A DNA stretch of 64,000 nt from contig JAKUDP010000011.1 in assembly GCA_022570795.1 (NCBI GenBank), positions 1,054,001 through 1,118,000 of the forward strand. The letters are read 5' to 3'. The stretch is from Sphaerulina vaccinii (Eukaryota > Ascomycota > Dothideomycetes > Mycosphaerellales > Mycosphaerellaceae). The notes below the pieces were generated by a model, which worked only from the letters and a program-made list of their open reading frames with translations, had not been told where the DNA came from and made no database searches. Numbering within the stretch: the first letter of the stretch is position 1; each line of letters starts with the position of its first letter. Made by a program: the position numbers and the translations under genes. Below are positions 1-10,870 of this stretch, in pieces.

Positions 1-3000
1 CTTCGAGCACATTGCACCATTCCAGGTAGGCGACGTTGGTGTCAATGTCCTGTGTCTTAGCAGTTATCTGGATCAATTGATGGCTATCAGGACTTTTCTT
101 CGCAACCAGTCCTTTGGTGACCGCAAGATTTGTTATGTTGATGCCGATTTCCTTGCTACCAGGCCGTAGTTTCGTGTAAAGATGTTGGCCCAGAGTGTAG
201 GCAATATCAGCGTGGATAGACTGCCGGCATAATCAGTATCAGGACAATAACATGAACACGACTGGAAAAACATACCGAAGTGACCACACCACAATTGTTC
301 ATCTTGTGCCCCCAGGCGGCTGCTCGGAAGTCTGGGTGTGCTAAGTCAGACTGTACAGTAATAGTTCCTGAGTTACCATTGAGGTGCTGCCTGAGGGTTT
401 GCTGAGTGGTCGATGTGCCGAGACCAGGTCGATAGCTCGCTCCTGAATGCTGTGCTTGCTGCTGTCTCTTCTCTTCGTCATAGAATGTATTGCCCTTCGT
501 GAGAGCCCAATCGCCTTTGTACTGTATCCAGTAGTTCTTATCGTTCCACGCGTACGTGGGTAGATCGAGCAGGCGTAGGGACTTCTCGAAAGGACCATGG
601 AATGCGTTCCAGTCGATTTTGACGCCAGCACAATGCAAAGAGGCAAGGCTTTTCGCAAGCGTCGTCCAGTTATTCTCATCTCTGTGGAATGAAGGAACTG
701 CTAGCTCGACTGTCGAGAGGCTGTTTCTGATGAAGCCAGTAGTAGTTGGATGGGGCCCGAGCTCAACAAATATAGTCTCGTCGTCCACGGTGCCCATCTC
801 GTAAGCGGCTGCCAGTGCAGCGGAGAAGTCGACCGTCTTGCGGGTTGCATCGCGCAGGTAGCGAGCATTGACGGACTTCTGGTCAAAGACTACCTTTCGC
901 AGGAGTGGTGATATGATAGGGATCTGAGGCGCTTGGAACAGGACGCCTCTGGTCGCAAAATCTTCCAGATCATCCAGGATGGGCTCGGTCTGGGCGGAAT
1001 GAAACGCAAAGGCAACGTCCAGCTTGAGGCATCTGTAACCCTGGGAGAGAAGGGCCATTGATATCGTGTCCATCGCTTCCGCAGCTCCAGCGAGTACGAA
1101 CTCTTTGGGGCTGTTTGCACAAGCAATGTCGTACTCGCACGGTACTGTGCTAACACAGGCCTCGATCTCAGCGAGTGAGGCTCGAACGGCCATCATAGTA
1201 TGACTGCCAGGCGTGCATCGTTCCTCTAGAAGCCGAGCTCTGCGTCCCACAAGATGTATTGCATCAGCAGCGGAGAGGACACCAGCGCTATAGAGCGCTG
1301 CATACTCGCCCAAGCTATGGCCGATCACCACGGTAGGTTTGACGCCCAGAGAGCCCCAATACTTCGCGAGGGCTATCTGAGTGCAGGTCAAAGCTAATTG
1401 CGTGATAACTGGTGAGTGCAGCTCGTCCTTAGCATGGCTACCGTCGATCGCCGGAACGAAGGATGGAAATCCTTGCCCACGTGCCAGACTGTCTAAGTGT
1501 AGGACTTGAGAGCGGAAGTAAGGCGACTGCTGGAAGAGCTCGTAGCTGGAAGATTTATGCGCAGCGCCTTGGCCGGTGAAGGCGAAGGCTACCGGTGGCA
1601 GTCCAGAACTTGGTTTGTGCGACTCCAGGGTGGACAAGGCAGATTGAAGCTGGCGTTCTGCATCCAACAGATCGGACGTCGCGAATGCTATGCGATGATT
1701 GTGGTGATACCGGCGTGCTGTCGTCGAGTATGACAGATCCGGTAGCGATACGTCCGAACTTTGGACATAGTCGGACATCCTCTCAATATTCTTCCTGAGA
1801 GAAGCTTTGCTCTTAGCAGATAAGGCGATGACATGTGTTCGTCGAGGATCCGTGGCGATGGTTACTCGAACCGGCGCTTCTTCGAGCAACAATGTCGAGT
1901 TGCCTCCGGCAGCACTGAAGTTGTTGATCGCGGCAACACGCTTCTTTTTCGGGTCGGATGGCCAATCCACTTTACTGTATGGGATATGGACGCCTCGCTG
2001 CTCCAGATCCGTGAACTTTGGATTCAAGGCTGTCTTGATGCCAACGTGTGGCGGGATTGCGCCGTTTTGAAGCATAAGCAAAACTTTCAACAAGGCTGTG
2101 ACGCCAGCAGCAGCCTCGCTGTGACCCACGTTCGACTTTACGGCACCGATGTAGAGTGGATTCTTGGCGCTCCGGCGTCTGCCTGGAGCATAGGTGTTCA
2201 ACACTGATTGTATCTCTTCAGTATCCCCAGCTTGAGTTCCTGTGCCATGCATTTCAACATAGCTGATGTCGAGTGGATTGACACCAGCTTTTCGAGCCAC
2301 AAGCTGGCCTAGGTATTCTTGATGTCCGGCATGAGGATGCGTGATTGATACTGCTTCAGCAGAATGATTCGTAGCTGCGCCAAGGATAACGCCGAGTATG
2401 TTATCGTTATCACGCTCCGCATCATCAACTGAACGTTGCAAACATCAGCATGTCTGGCGTTTTGGGGCTGCTTTGGGAGACTTACGGCGCTTCATTACCA
2501 CAGAGCCGATAGCGTCGGCTCTGCAGTATCCATCTGCGGTACTGTCCCAGGTCTTACACGCGTTTGGCGTCTCACTCAAGAAATGTCCGTTGCTGAGGCC
2601 AGCGAATGCATCTGAGTTGGTCAGTACGTTCATTCCTCCAGCAACAGCAGTATCCACATCTCCGCTCCAGAGCGCAGCGCAGGCAAGCTATACATCGGGT
2701 TAGACATCTCAAACTAATGTAAATGCTCATACGGGCAGTGTGCTAACCTGGATGGTAGCCAAACTTGAGGAGCACGCTGTGTCGATGCTATAGCTCGGGC
2801 CGGAAAACTTGAAAAAGTAGTTGATGCGACCTGAGACCTGATTAGCATTCACGTCCGGACTCAGTCATTACTCGAGCACTCAAGGATTACCTGGGCCGAA
2901 AGCTCGACATCCACCCGGTATGAAATAGGTACTGATCTCTTGTGCTGTGTTCACTTCCCGGTAGTCGTCACTAGCTTGGCCATAGAAAGTCCCGATACGG

Positions 3001-4647
3001 TGTAAGTCTGTAGATGTCGTTCTGTTGGCCACGTAGCCGGCTCTTTCTAGCGCTTCGTATGCAGTGACAAGGGCTAGTCTCTGCATAGGATCCGTCTGTT
3101 GTGCTTCACGAGGTGACATGTTGAAGAACTGGGCATCGAACAGGCCAGGCTCATCAATAAAGCAGCCATACGCAGTGTGACTGGCGTTGACTCTTGTTTT
3201 AGTGGGGTCATAATGAGTGTCCACATCAAATCGGTCAGCCGGAATCTTCCTGTGGACATCTAGACCGTCTTCGAGTAGCTTCCACAGCTTGCCAGTATCT
3301 ACTGCACCACCTGGCATACGACATGCCATACCGACTATAGCGATCTTGGATGTAGAGTTTGCAGCGACATCGGTGTCATGAATCCATGGTACAATCTCTT
3401 GAGTCGTGACCGCGACATCCTGAGCCTTCTCTAGGGCAGCAGTGAGGTCATGAATAGGTAGTGACGTCCGGAAGACGATGATCTCACACTCGAGGGCTTT
3501 GAGGTCCGTGGCAAGCTGGCACACGCCAGCCGTGACCTTGGGCCACCTTATTGTGTTCGTCAGAATTTCCAGAATGATACTCTCAAACAAACTTGTTGCA
3601 TTACGGGCAGCGAATGGTTTGCCGGTGCTGGTAGAGTAGATGGACATTCGTGGCCGGAACCTGGCATCCACGCTCTCCATAGACTTCGTTCGCACTATGT
3701 GTTGTACGTGCGTTTGAGAGTAGATATGACCGGCATGACACAGGCCTCCAAAAACCGGCAAGGCAATAGGCTTGTGATCGTGGAAAAAAGTCGAGGTGCG
3801 AATGATCGTCTTCAGTCTTGCCGGCGGACCACTGATAGTTACGGATGTCTGGCTCACAGCGCTGATGAAGACTTTACTCGTCTCGGGTGTCTTCTGCAAA
3901 ATCGTTAGCGCCTGTGATCGCGAGACTTATCGCACAGACCGACCCCTTGCTCATGGATCAGGTCCAGCTCTGTCTGGACGTCTTCCTCAGATACATCGGG
4001 CACAGTGTAAGCCCAGGGGTCGCGCGTGTTCGGTTCTGTGGTATCAGGCGGCTCCAGGTCATTAGACACCTCGTCAACGGTGGTACCAAGTCGGAAAGCC
4101 AGCCGAATGACTTCAGTCCCGGTGATGACTAGATCGGCGACTGTGAGGGCCAACGACAACGACGCTGTGGCAAGCAGGCCGATCCCCAAGCCAGAGAGAG
4201 CCGTCGTGATAGCAGCCGCATCGAAAGCCTGCGGATCATTCTCGAAATGGCTACAAAGATTCAGTCAGCATACAGGACAATTTACAAGTCAGCAGCACCC
4301 TACCCGATCAGTGCTCCAATCTCCAGTACACATAGTATAACTCCATCAATGGAACCGCTGAGTCGGGATTGTCGAAGCTCCGCAAAAGCTGCCCAATCCA
4401 GAACAGACTCGAACGGTGGGAATAGTTGTTTTAGTTCATTCGTCAGCTGCTGGCTCTCTTCACGAACAGCAAGAGTCGCCTCTGCTATAAAGAGATCCAA
4501 CAGAGGGTATTTTCTGCTCTGGCGATGTAGCAGGAGCTTGCGGAAGAGATCCTGCAGGTCATCTCGGGGGAATTCGTTGCTGAAGTAAAGGAGCTTCATG
4601 GCATTGGATTCACTCTCCAGGTCGGAGGAACGCGAGGGAGTGTACAT
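1..4647 (-). CDS. Non-reducing polyketide synthase, SAT-KS-AT-PT, C-terminus beyond left edge
   Basis: Iterative type I PKS of the non-reducing class. Seven exons fit one frame with GT-AG introns: 4304-4647, 3944-4250, 2891-3893, 2748-2830, 2486-2687, 276-2428 and 1-220 (incomplete), giving about 1437 residues. In order they encode a starter-unit domain (FSNEFP motif near the N-terminus), KS (DTACSSS with the nucleophile Cys in the small fourth exon; HGTGT; SNVGH), AT (GHSLGEYAAL) and the start of the product-template domain (GHKMN then VVTS-SIHAD across the last intron). ACP and the C-terminus lie left of base 1. The SAT reads GLGIG where active SATs have GxCxG, so its Cys is missing. The FSNEFP-type N-terminus is what I recall for the TE-less group served by a discrete beta-lactamase-fold thioesterase, and one lies at 15797-16835. 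The start at 4647 was chosen because relatives have about 16 residues before MKLLYFSNEF; 4599 is the alternative. Confidence 0.93.
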
Positions 4648-5322
4648 TTCTTGAGGGATGTTGAGGTTTGGCCAGACCGTAACGCAATACACGTGTTGCT
4701 CCAGGTCTTAAAGCGCTGCTTGCGGGAACAGCATCTTGTATCGGAACTCGGAGGCGCTGCTGAAGTCCTGTATTCCGCACATGGCCTAGTGATATGTGCG
4801 AGTCTTTCTTGGGATGATACTCATACTCCATAGCTTCTTTCGAGCATCGCCGTGCTCTTGGAAAGCCTCATGTCGGCCTTGAGGGAGATCACCGTGTTCG
4901 GCCGCGTCGGGAAAGTTTTCGTATTCCAGTCGAGACCATGTAGCCAATGGTCGGCGAAGAGTTCGTGAACCAACTCGCCGATCTCTCTGTCATGGCGAGG
5001 GCATGCGTCTACGCTATTGCGTGCATCATATAGCACGCCAATTGCCGGCGTGCGGCGCGTAACAATAGCCTTTAGTATATCACTCAATGAGTTTTTCCTG
5101 CACTGGTCAACATCTCTTTCTCTTCAATTTACGCGTCTAAAGACAGCTCGGATTGTATGTGGACCCCGGGTACCTACGTGATATCGACGTTGTTATTGCG
5201 CGGAGGATGAAGAAGTGATGGTGACGAAAAGCAGGACTTGGCAGGGAATAACACCTCAGTTTTGAAGTGCATCCGGTACAGTTTCTACATACAACAACTA
5301 ATTACGATATATCGCTTGCATC
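4648..5322. other. Intergenic region upstream of the PKS
   Basis: Presumed promoter and 5' leader of the PKS and the 3' flank of the heat-shock gene. Short open frames on the minus strand around 4610-5087 lack an ATG or a recognisable domain. I saw no exact TCGN5CGA site here. Confidence 0.5.
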
Positions 5323-6654
5323 CTACTCGATATCCACATTGACCGTGTTGAGCTTCTTGTTCCCTATCTTCGATATCTTGGGAACTCTCACCACCAGGAC
5401 GCCATCCTCCATCCTTGCCGTTATGGCTGCGTGGTCGATCGGTGTTTGACTACCATCACGCTCCCTCAGCCAGATTTTCCGCTCGAAAGATCCAACAGCC
5501 CGCTCGCCAAGAATGAGCATGTTCACATCCAATGTATGCGCGTCTGACGGTCGCCGAATCAGGCCTTGAACGTTGATTGCGCCGCTTTTCTCATCGTACG
5601 TAAGGGAACAGTCCTCCCGCTTTGCACCCGGAAGAGACACGTTGATGAGGAAAGCGTGGGGTGTATCGAAGTAATCCATCCTGGGAGTGAAGGCTGCCAT
5701 CTGCGTGCTTCTGGTTTGAGACTTTGTCGTGTCTGGTATCGTGTTATCAAGAGCCTCTTTCTGAGCTGAGATACTCTTTGGTGCAGCATCAGCAGCCAAC
5801 GGGCCCGATGTCCGAATTTGGCCTGAAAGACCTGGTCGAAATCCGCTTACATTAGTGCCACTCCGCTGACCTGGGCGGAAGGCGGCAGGATCGAAGCCAC
5901 TCACTTCCCAGTCTGGAGCCATGCCGTTCGTCCATGGCTGCATGAAAGCAACTGGTTGGCGTTCGAGATCGTAGGCTTTGGCTGCGCCTCCCATATCTCG
6001 CTGTCCGGATGAGAAGCTGCCATTCTGCGGGCCCAGTGGAAATCCTCGCACTGCTGTTCCGTTACAGCTCTGACATATCGTGGAGCGAGACCAAGACTCA
6101 GCATTTGGCCTACATTCGGAAGCCATCTCAGGTGTCGGCTGACCCTCGGCCATCATTGTCCAGAACCACGCCTCTGCGTTCCGTCGACAGTTGGCAGCCA
6201 TTTCCGGGGTTGGCTGGGGCAGACGATTTGTGTCGTTCTCTGAAGAAGCATCTGGTTGTTTTCCATTCGCTGGTTCACGTGGATTCTCGAAGCTTACAGG
6301 CTGCTCGCTCGTCATGGTTCGGAACCAAGACTCGGCATTCTGTCGACATTTGGCAGCCATTTCTGCGGTTGGCTCGGGAAGCTGAGCTGTTTGCTTGTTT
6401 GCAAACGCCCTAGCAGAACTCGGTTGTTGTTTCAGCCATGGCGTGTAGCTCTTGGGGACCTCGTAGGCTTTGGAGAACGTTGAGGCCTCTGTCGCTTCGG
6501 CTTTGGCATTATATGTTTGCGTGGGCGGGACAGCTGGGAAAAAGGCATTGTTTGGGAAGCCAGAGAACATGGGGTACGCAGTCTGTCCGGTAGGGCGGGT
6601 TTGGTTGTTCCAGTGTTCCTTGAGCTCGGAGAAGTTGTCGTTCTGGCTTCTCAT
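5323..6654 (-). CDS. Small heat-shock protein (Hsp20/alpha-crystallin) with a long repeat-bearing N-terminus
   Basis: Predicted ATP-independent chaperone of 443 residues. The alpha-crystallin domain is C-terminal (about residues 325-430) and ends in the conserved GVLVVRVPK strand followed by a short tail. The roughly 320-residue N-terminal part is far longer than in ordinary Hsp20 proteins and is rich in P, Q, S and N. It holds three copies of a unit of about 20 residues, roughly P-x-P-T-x-E-M-A-x-x-C-R-x-N-A-E-x-W, near residues 91-113, 145-168 and 172-190. The frame is open upstream to 7014, but that part runs through microsatellite DNA, so the ATG of MRSQNDNF at 6654 is preferred. It lies inside the polyketide cluster; whether it serves the pathway is unknown. 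Confidence 0.85.
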   Translation of the reverse strand: MRSQNDNFSELKEHWNNQTRPTGQTAYPMFSGFPNNAFFPAVPPTQTYNAKAEATEASTFSKAYEVPKSYTPWLKQQPSSARAFANKQTAQLPEPTAEMAAKCRQNAESWFRTMTSEQPVSFENPREPANGKQPDASSENDTNRLPQPTPEMAANCRRNAEAWFWTMMAEGQPTPEMASECRPNAESWSRSTICQSCNGTAVRGFPLGPQNGSFSSGQRDMGGAAKAYDLERQPVAFMQPWTNGMAPDWEVSGFDPAAFRPGQRSGTNVSGFRPGLSGQIRTSGPLAADAAPKSISAQKEALDNTIPDTTKSQTRSTQMAAFTPRMDYFDTPHAFLINVSLPGAKREDCSLTYDEKSGAINVQGLIRRPSDAHTLDVNMLILGERAVGSFERKIWLRERDGSQTPIDHAAITARMEDGVLVVRVPKISKIGNKKLNTVNVDIE

Positions 6655-6801
6655 GTTGGTGAAAGACCCTTGGTCGATGTAGCTCGTCGTCTCGCTGATG
6701 TGTGGTGGCGAGTTGTGCAGGATGGCGATACGCTGTGCAATGCTGGGAGGAGGGGTTGATGGGATGCGTTTGAACGGTGGTCGATATCGAACACTTATAT
6801 G

Positions 6802-6853
6802 CCGTCCACAGTGAAGGCTTACACGACCCGTCCACAGTGAAGGCTTACACGAC
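6802..6853. repeat. Perfect 26-bp tandem duplication
   Basis: Two adjacent identical 26-bp copies (6802-6827 and 6828-6853), each starting CCGTCCACAG and ending TTACACGAC. They lie about 150 bp upstream of the heat-shock protein start, in its likely promoter or leader. Confidence 0.95.
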
Positions 6854-6970
6854 GGACGTTGGTCGCTGCTAACCTCCGTCGGAGCTAAGTTCCGCGGAGC
6901 GAGCCGACCACAACCTCCGTTGCCGTGGCCGCAACCTCCGCGCATCACAACGCCCAGCACCATCTTCTCT

Positions 6971-7033
6971 ATCTTCCATCTTCCATCTTCCATCTTCCAT
7001 CTTCCATCTTCCATCTACTATCTTCCATCTTCC
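6971..7033. repeat. 7-bp microsatellite (ATCTTCC)n
   Basis: Nine 7-bp units: six perfect ATCTTCC, one variant ATCTACT, then two perfect. It lies between the heat-shock gene and the divergent Zn2Cys6 gene. On the other strand it reads as a DGRWKME-type peptide repeat, which I regard as a non-coding open frame. Confidence 0.95.
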
Positions 7034-7097
7034 ATCGTCGTGTATTCTCCTTCCTTTTGCTTGTGGATCCCTCACATCTGGGGTTGAATTTCCATAC

Positions 7098-9417
7098 ATG
7101 GCGTCAGGAGCCGATGCGGCTGCGACGATAGCAGACGCCTCTGCCGGCGTGCCTTCTGCCGCGCCATCACTGCCACAGACGCGAGACTCTGCACTCGCCA
7201 AATATGCTGTAAGGAGATGAGTGGAGGGCTTCCGCACTGCAGTTGGGGATCCGCCGCTGACTCGGCCATCTTCTAGTGCGACGCATGCCGTTCCCGCAAG
7301 GCCGCATGTTCGCGCGAATTTGCCGGCTGCCGACGCTGCCGTGCCGAAGACACGGCTTGCATATACTCGCGCTCGGGAGTCATTCGTCGCAGCAAGAAGC
7401 TCAAGGAGAGGAGCGCCGTCACTGCTACCGGTAAGCTACTGTACCTGACTCTCATGGCGAGTCGACCACTGCTGACTCCCGCGCCATCAGATGTTCGCCC
7501 GATCGACCACAGTGACGGCCCTACTCCTGCTACCACAGAGCATGCGGGCCCTCCCGTGCATATTCCTCGCCCCGCGCAAGGCTCAGGCAAGGCCGGAACA
7601 ACACATGCGCGACTGCAGCAGCTGACTGGTAACAACGCGCACTCTCTGAAAGCGGTGGCATTACTGCTGGAGGAATGTGCGGCGGCATGGCAAAGCTCTC
7701 TCGCTTTTGACGAGTTGTCGAACGACGCACAGAAAGACTTCATCACCTTCGACGAGGCCCAGGCTGGTCATTGGTGCCAAGGTAGGTGGTTGACACTCTC
7801 ATGCTGGGCCACGAATCCTGTCCGAGGACCGCGTTCTGTCGGCAGCAGGTCACGTCAGTCGCGAGCGCATACCGGTACTGACAACTTCCATCTTTAGCGC
7901 TGATCGATGCCCTCGAAGAACAGAACCTGTTGATCACCTCCGTCCCCACGGGCGTACTCGATCAGCTCCGCGCATCTAATTTTCCACCACTAGTGCATGA
8001 TCCGGCATGGCTGATCATGTTCCATGCTATCGCCATGGTGGGCTTGGATCCATCCGACAAGTGCAACCTGGCGAAGCTCAAGAGTAACCTATGGCTGGCG
8101 TTCAACGATGTCAAGTTGCTCCTCGAGCCGAGGATATCCAGTGTCCAGGCCCTTTTCATATTGGCCACGTCTTTGGAGCGTTTCATGACACCCTCGCTCT
8201 GCTGTTCTCTGCTTCAGACTTGTTGCTCCATGTTGCAGGCTCTGGGAATCAACCACACGCGGCTTGACGCTACGACCATTGAACGGCGGACCATATTCTT
8301 CTGGCGTCTGAACTTTGCCGAAAAAGCGCTGGCTCTGATTTTGAACAGACCTCCCGTGCTCCACCGAGACACGACGGCCGCGATCGCGGTGCCAACTCTG
8401 GATCAGCTCTTCAGTTTTCGACCGAAAACACGTGCTCTGGGACTATTCTTCACCCATTACAGCCAACAGACCTACCTATTGTCGCGTATAATGGGAGACA
8501 TATGGCACTGCGTCTATGGACAGGATCACGGCGAAGAGTCTGTGGTGAAGCAAGAGCTGGACTCATGGTATCAAAAAGCCGACCAAGTAAGGAGACGCCA
8601 CTTTGCTTGCATTGAGAAGCTGCTTGCTAACTTCTCCGTGTGCCACCCAGATCCTCCAAGCGGCAGCACTCGCCGAGAAGCCTCTCATGATTGCCAAAGA
8701 CGCCGCGTGCGTTGATTCGGGTCTACAATCTCTCCGCTTCCATTACATGTCAATGATGATTTTGATCACCATCCCGAACAAGGACGCGCGTAATCAGACC
8801 GCAGATTCTGCACAGGAACTGCTCAATCTCTTGCCGCACCTGGATGCCACGACGGGAAATTCTCAAACCTCGAACAGCACGACGGGCCTTCTCTGGCAGT
8901 ATATGCACTTCCCTTTGGCTGCATTTGGCACGCTATGGGGACAGATTGTCATGAAGGGAAGAGCTCAGCGTCCATCACGCGAGACTGAGCATTTACTCGG
9001 CTCAATCGAACGCCTGCCGGAATTTCTTGATACTTTGAGTACCCGACACCACATTGCAAGAATGTTGCAAAGTGTTACCGCAAGAATGGTGAGTATGTTT
9101 ACATATGGACAAGTCTTGTGGGAAGAGCTATGTGGTGCAAAACTTGCTTACTTTCATTTCAGGTACAGCATACTAAATGTCTGATTCACTGGGAACCAGG
9201 AACGGACACCGCCGATCCATCGGACACGCAGGACGCCACATTTCCGCAGCTTGGTAGTATGAGCGCAACGTCGGAAGAGCTGATCCCGGCACCTTCAATA
9301 CCAGCAATGGGCGACATGAGTTTCGATAATATCGACAACTTTACGTCTTGGTCGGATCTTGGGTTCTTTGATCCCACAGTCGACTGGCTTACTTGGGGCA
9401 ATGAGGAAACGTCGTAG
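7098..9417 (+). CDS. Zn2Cys6 fungal transcription factor
   Basis: Predicted nuclear regulator, 645 residues from six exons: 7098-7208, 7277-7430, 7491-7781, 7898-8586, 8651-9088 and 9163-9417. All introns are GT-AG and the phases close exactly. The zinc cluster begins exactly at exon 2 (CDACRSRKAAC, then further Cys spaced x6, x2, x6), followed by basic IRRSKKLKER. The central part (about residues 190-400, with LVHDPAWLIMF and FFWRLNFAEKAL) looks like the fungal-specific transcription-factor homology region. The C-terminal tail is acidic and aromatic (DNFTSWSDLGFFDP), as in activation domains. The position inside the polyketide cluster suggests a pathway role, but a separate AflR-like regulator also exists at 24179-25411. 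No single frame covers the gene; the join rests on splice sites and on continuity of the zinc cluster and middle domain. Confidence 0.82.
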
Positions 9418-9856
9418 CTCGATTTGAGCGACTGTACTATACTTTACATGGCATTGGTGCCGCACCAATGGTGCGTTGAAACTATCAAAGAAGAAGCGTA
9501 CGAGGTACGGAGGAAGGACCCCGGAGTTCGGAAAATGACTAGTCTCCACGCTTCCTCATTGGAAAAGGTGCTCGGGCTTGTAGGACATCGTCTAGACGGT
9601 GTGCTGCCACGGACTCAGCTTGCAACCGTCTACTCGAATCGGAGCTAAATTGTAGTAGCGTTGTCTGGACTGAGAAGTTGCCGTTGTTTCTGGTGGACAG
9701 AGAATGTGTCGATGACCACCTTGAGCCTACTCTCCAGTGAATGAGCCCAGACTACCTCGAACAAACTCGTGTGATGATACGGGAACGTTTGAAGAGGACG
9801 AGCACGTCAGATATGCCAAGGCATAACCAATCGCGTGTAGCATATCTTCGACTATG
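9418..9856. other. Intergenic region between convergent genes
   Basis: 3' flanks of the Zn2Cys6 gene and the SDR gene. Only short uninformative open frames are present. Confidence 0.5.
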
Positions 9857-10657
9857 TCACAACCACTGCTTGCTACCATAGTGGCTCACAAACTTGCCTC
9901 CGTGCGTCTCTACCTTGGCCCGGTGAAGCACTTCAGCCTGCATCCTCACACTGTCTTCGGGCATCAGGGGGCCCTGAAAGTGTGGTGCGTATGCCTTGAG
10001 TTTCATCCCCATAGCCTTCCTCCCCTCCAGCTCTGCATCGGTCCACTCTGTGGTACGAGTTGATACTACGCCTGGCGTGATTGACATGAAGAGGATACCC
10101 TCATCCGCGCCAAGAGAAGCATGATACTTGGCCATCAAGAAATTCGAGGCAGCTTTGGAGACTGAGTACGGGCCTGCGCTCTCGAGTTGAAAGTTGTGGA
10201 CTAGATCAACATCCGCCAGCATGGAGGAGATGGTGATGACTTTCTTGATCTGTCCTTTGCGGATCAGGGGTAGGAATGCGTTGATGGTGAGAGCAACTCC
10301 GACGACATTGACTCGGAAGGTTTCACTGAGATCCTCTTCCAAAATCTCGGCCGGGAGGTCTGCAACCGACGTCCACGCACTGCGGTCACCTAGGACTGCT
10401 GCGTTATTCACCAAGACGTCTAAGCCGCCGCCAGTCAATTGCGATACTTTTTCCGCGGCGTTGCGCAATGCTTTGGAGTCGGTGATGTCGGCAGAGACGA
10501 TGTGTATATTCGCGATCTGATCGTCGAGGAGGCTTTCTCGGATTCCAGCGCTGTCACGAACAAGAGCAATGACAGTGTTCACCGGGCTAGCAGAAAGAAC
10601 TTTGATCCAAGCGTACCCAAGACCCCGGCTCGCGCCCGTAATGAGATAGGATGGCAT
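9857..10657 (-). CDS. Short-chain dehydrogenase/reductase
   Basis: Classical NAD(P)-dependent SDR, 266 residues, no intron. It shows the N-terminal Rossmann motif TGASRGLG, the NNAA(V) motif after the fourth strand, a serine in ITISS and the catalytic Y-x-x-x-K as YSVSK. Length is normal for the family. The ATG giving MPSYLITGASRG was chosen because the nucleotide-binding strand normally starts within about ten residues; the frame is open further upstream to 10759. It probably reduces or oxidises a carbonyl or hydroxyl group in the neighbouring polyketide pathway. The substrate cannot be read from sequence. Confidence 0.9.
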   Translation of the reverse strand: MPSYLITGASRGLGYAWIKVLSASPVNTVIALVRDSAGIRESLLDDQIANIHIVSADITDSKALRNAAEKVSQLTGGGLDVLVNNAAVLGDRSAWTSVADLPAEILEEDLSETFRVNVVGVALTINAFLPLIRKGQIKKVITISSMLADVDLVHNFQLESAGPYSVSKAASNFLMAKYHASLGADEGILFMSITPGVVSTRTTEWTDAELEGRKAMGMKLKAYAPHFQGPLMPEDSVRMQAEVLHRAKVETHGGKFVSHYGSKQWL

Positions 10658-10870
10658 GCTTTGCGACAGGACTGAATGGATGATCCACGTACAGCAAGGT
10701 TTGTGAGCAATCATACATTTTATGAAGAATATAAGTGAACACCGTAACTCCGAAAGCAAACTTTGATGACTTCCGAATGATATCTGAGTAATCCCGAGCG
10801 GTCTCCAATGTATATCAAAATAATCTGCTACTGATCTACCCGAGTGTGATAGTACTGACGGCCATCATGT

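Noticed and set aside
4610..5087. Minus-strand open frames upstream of the PKS that look partly protein-like
   Set aside because: The longer one starts with TTG rather than ATG, no domain is recognisable and no splice pair joins the pieces; treated as leader or intergenic DNA.
6655..7014. N-terminal extension of the heat-shock protein (DGRWKME repeats)
   Set aside because: It is the translation of the 7-bp microsatellite and the 26-bp duplication; the ATG at 6654 gives a sensible start.
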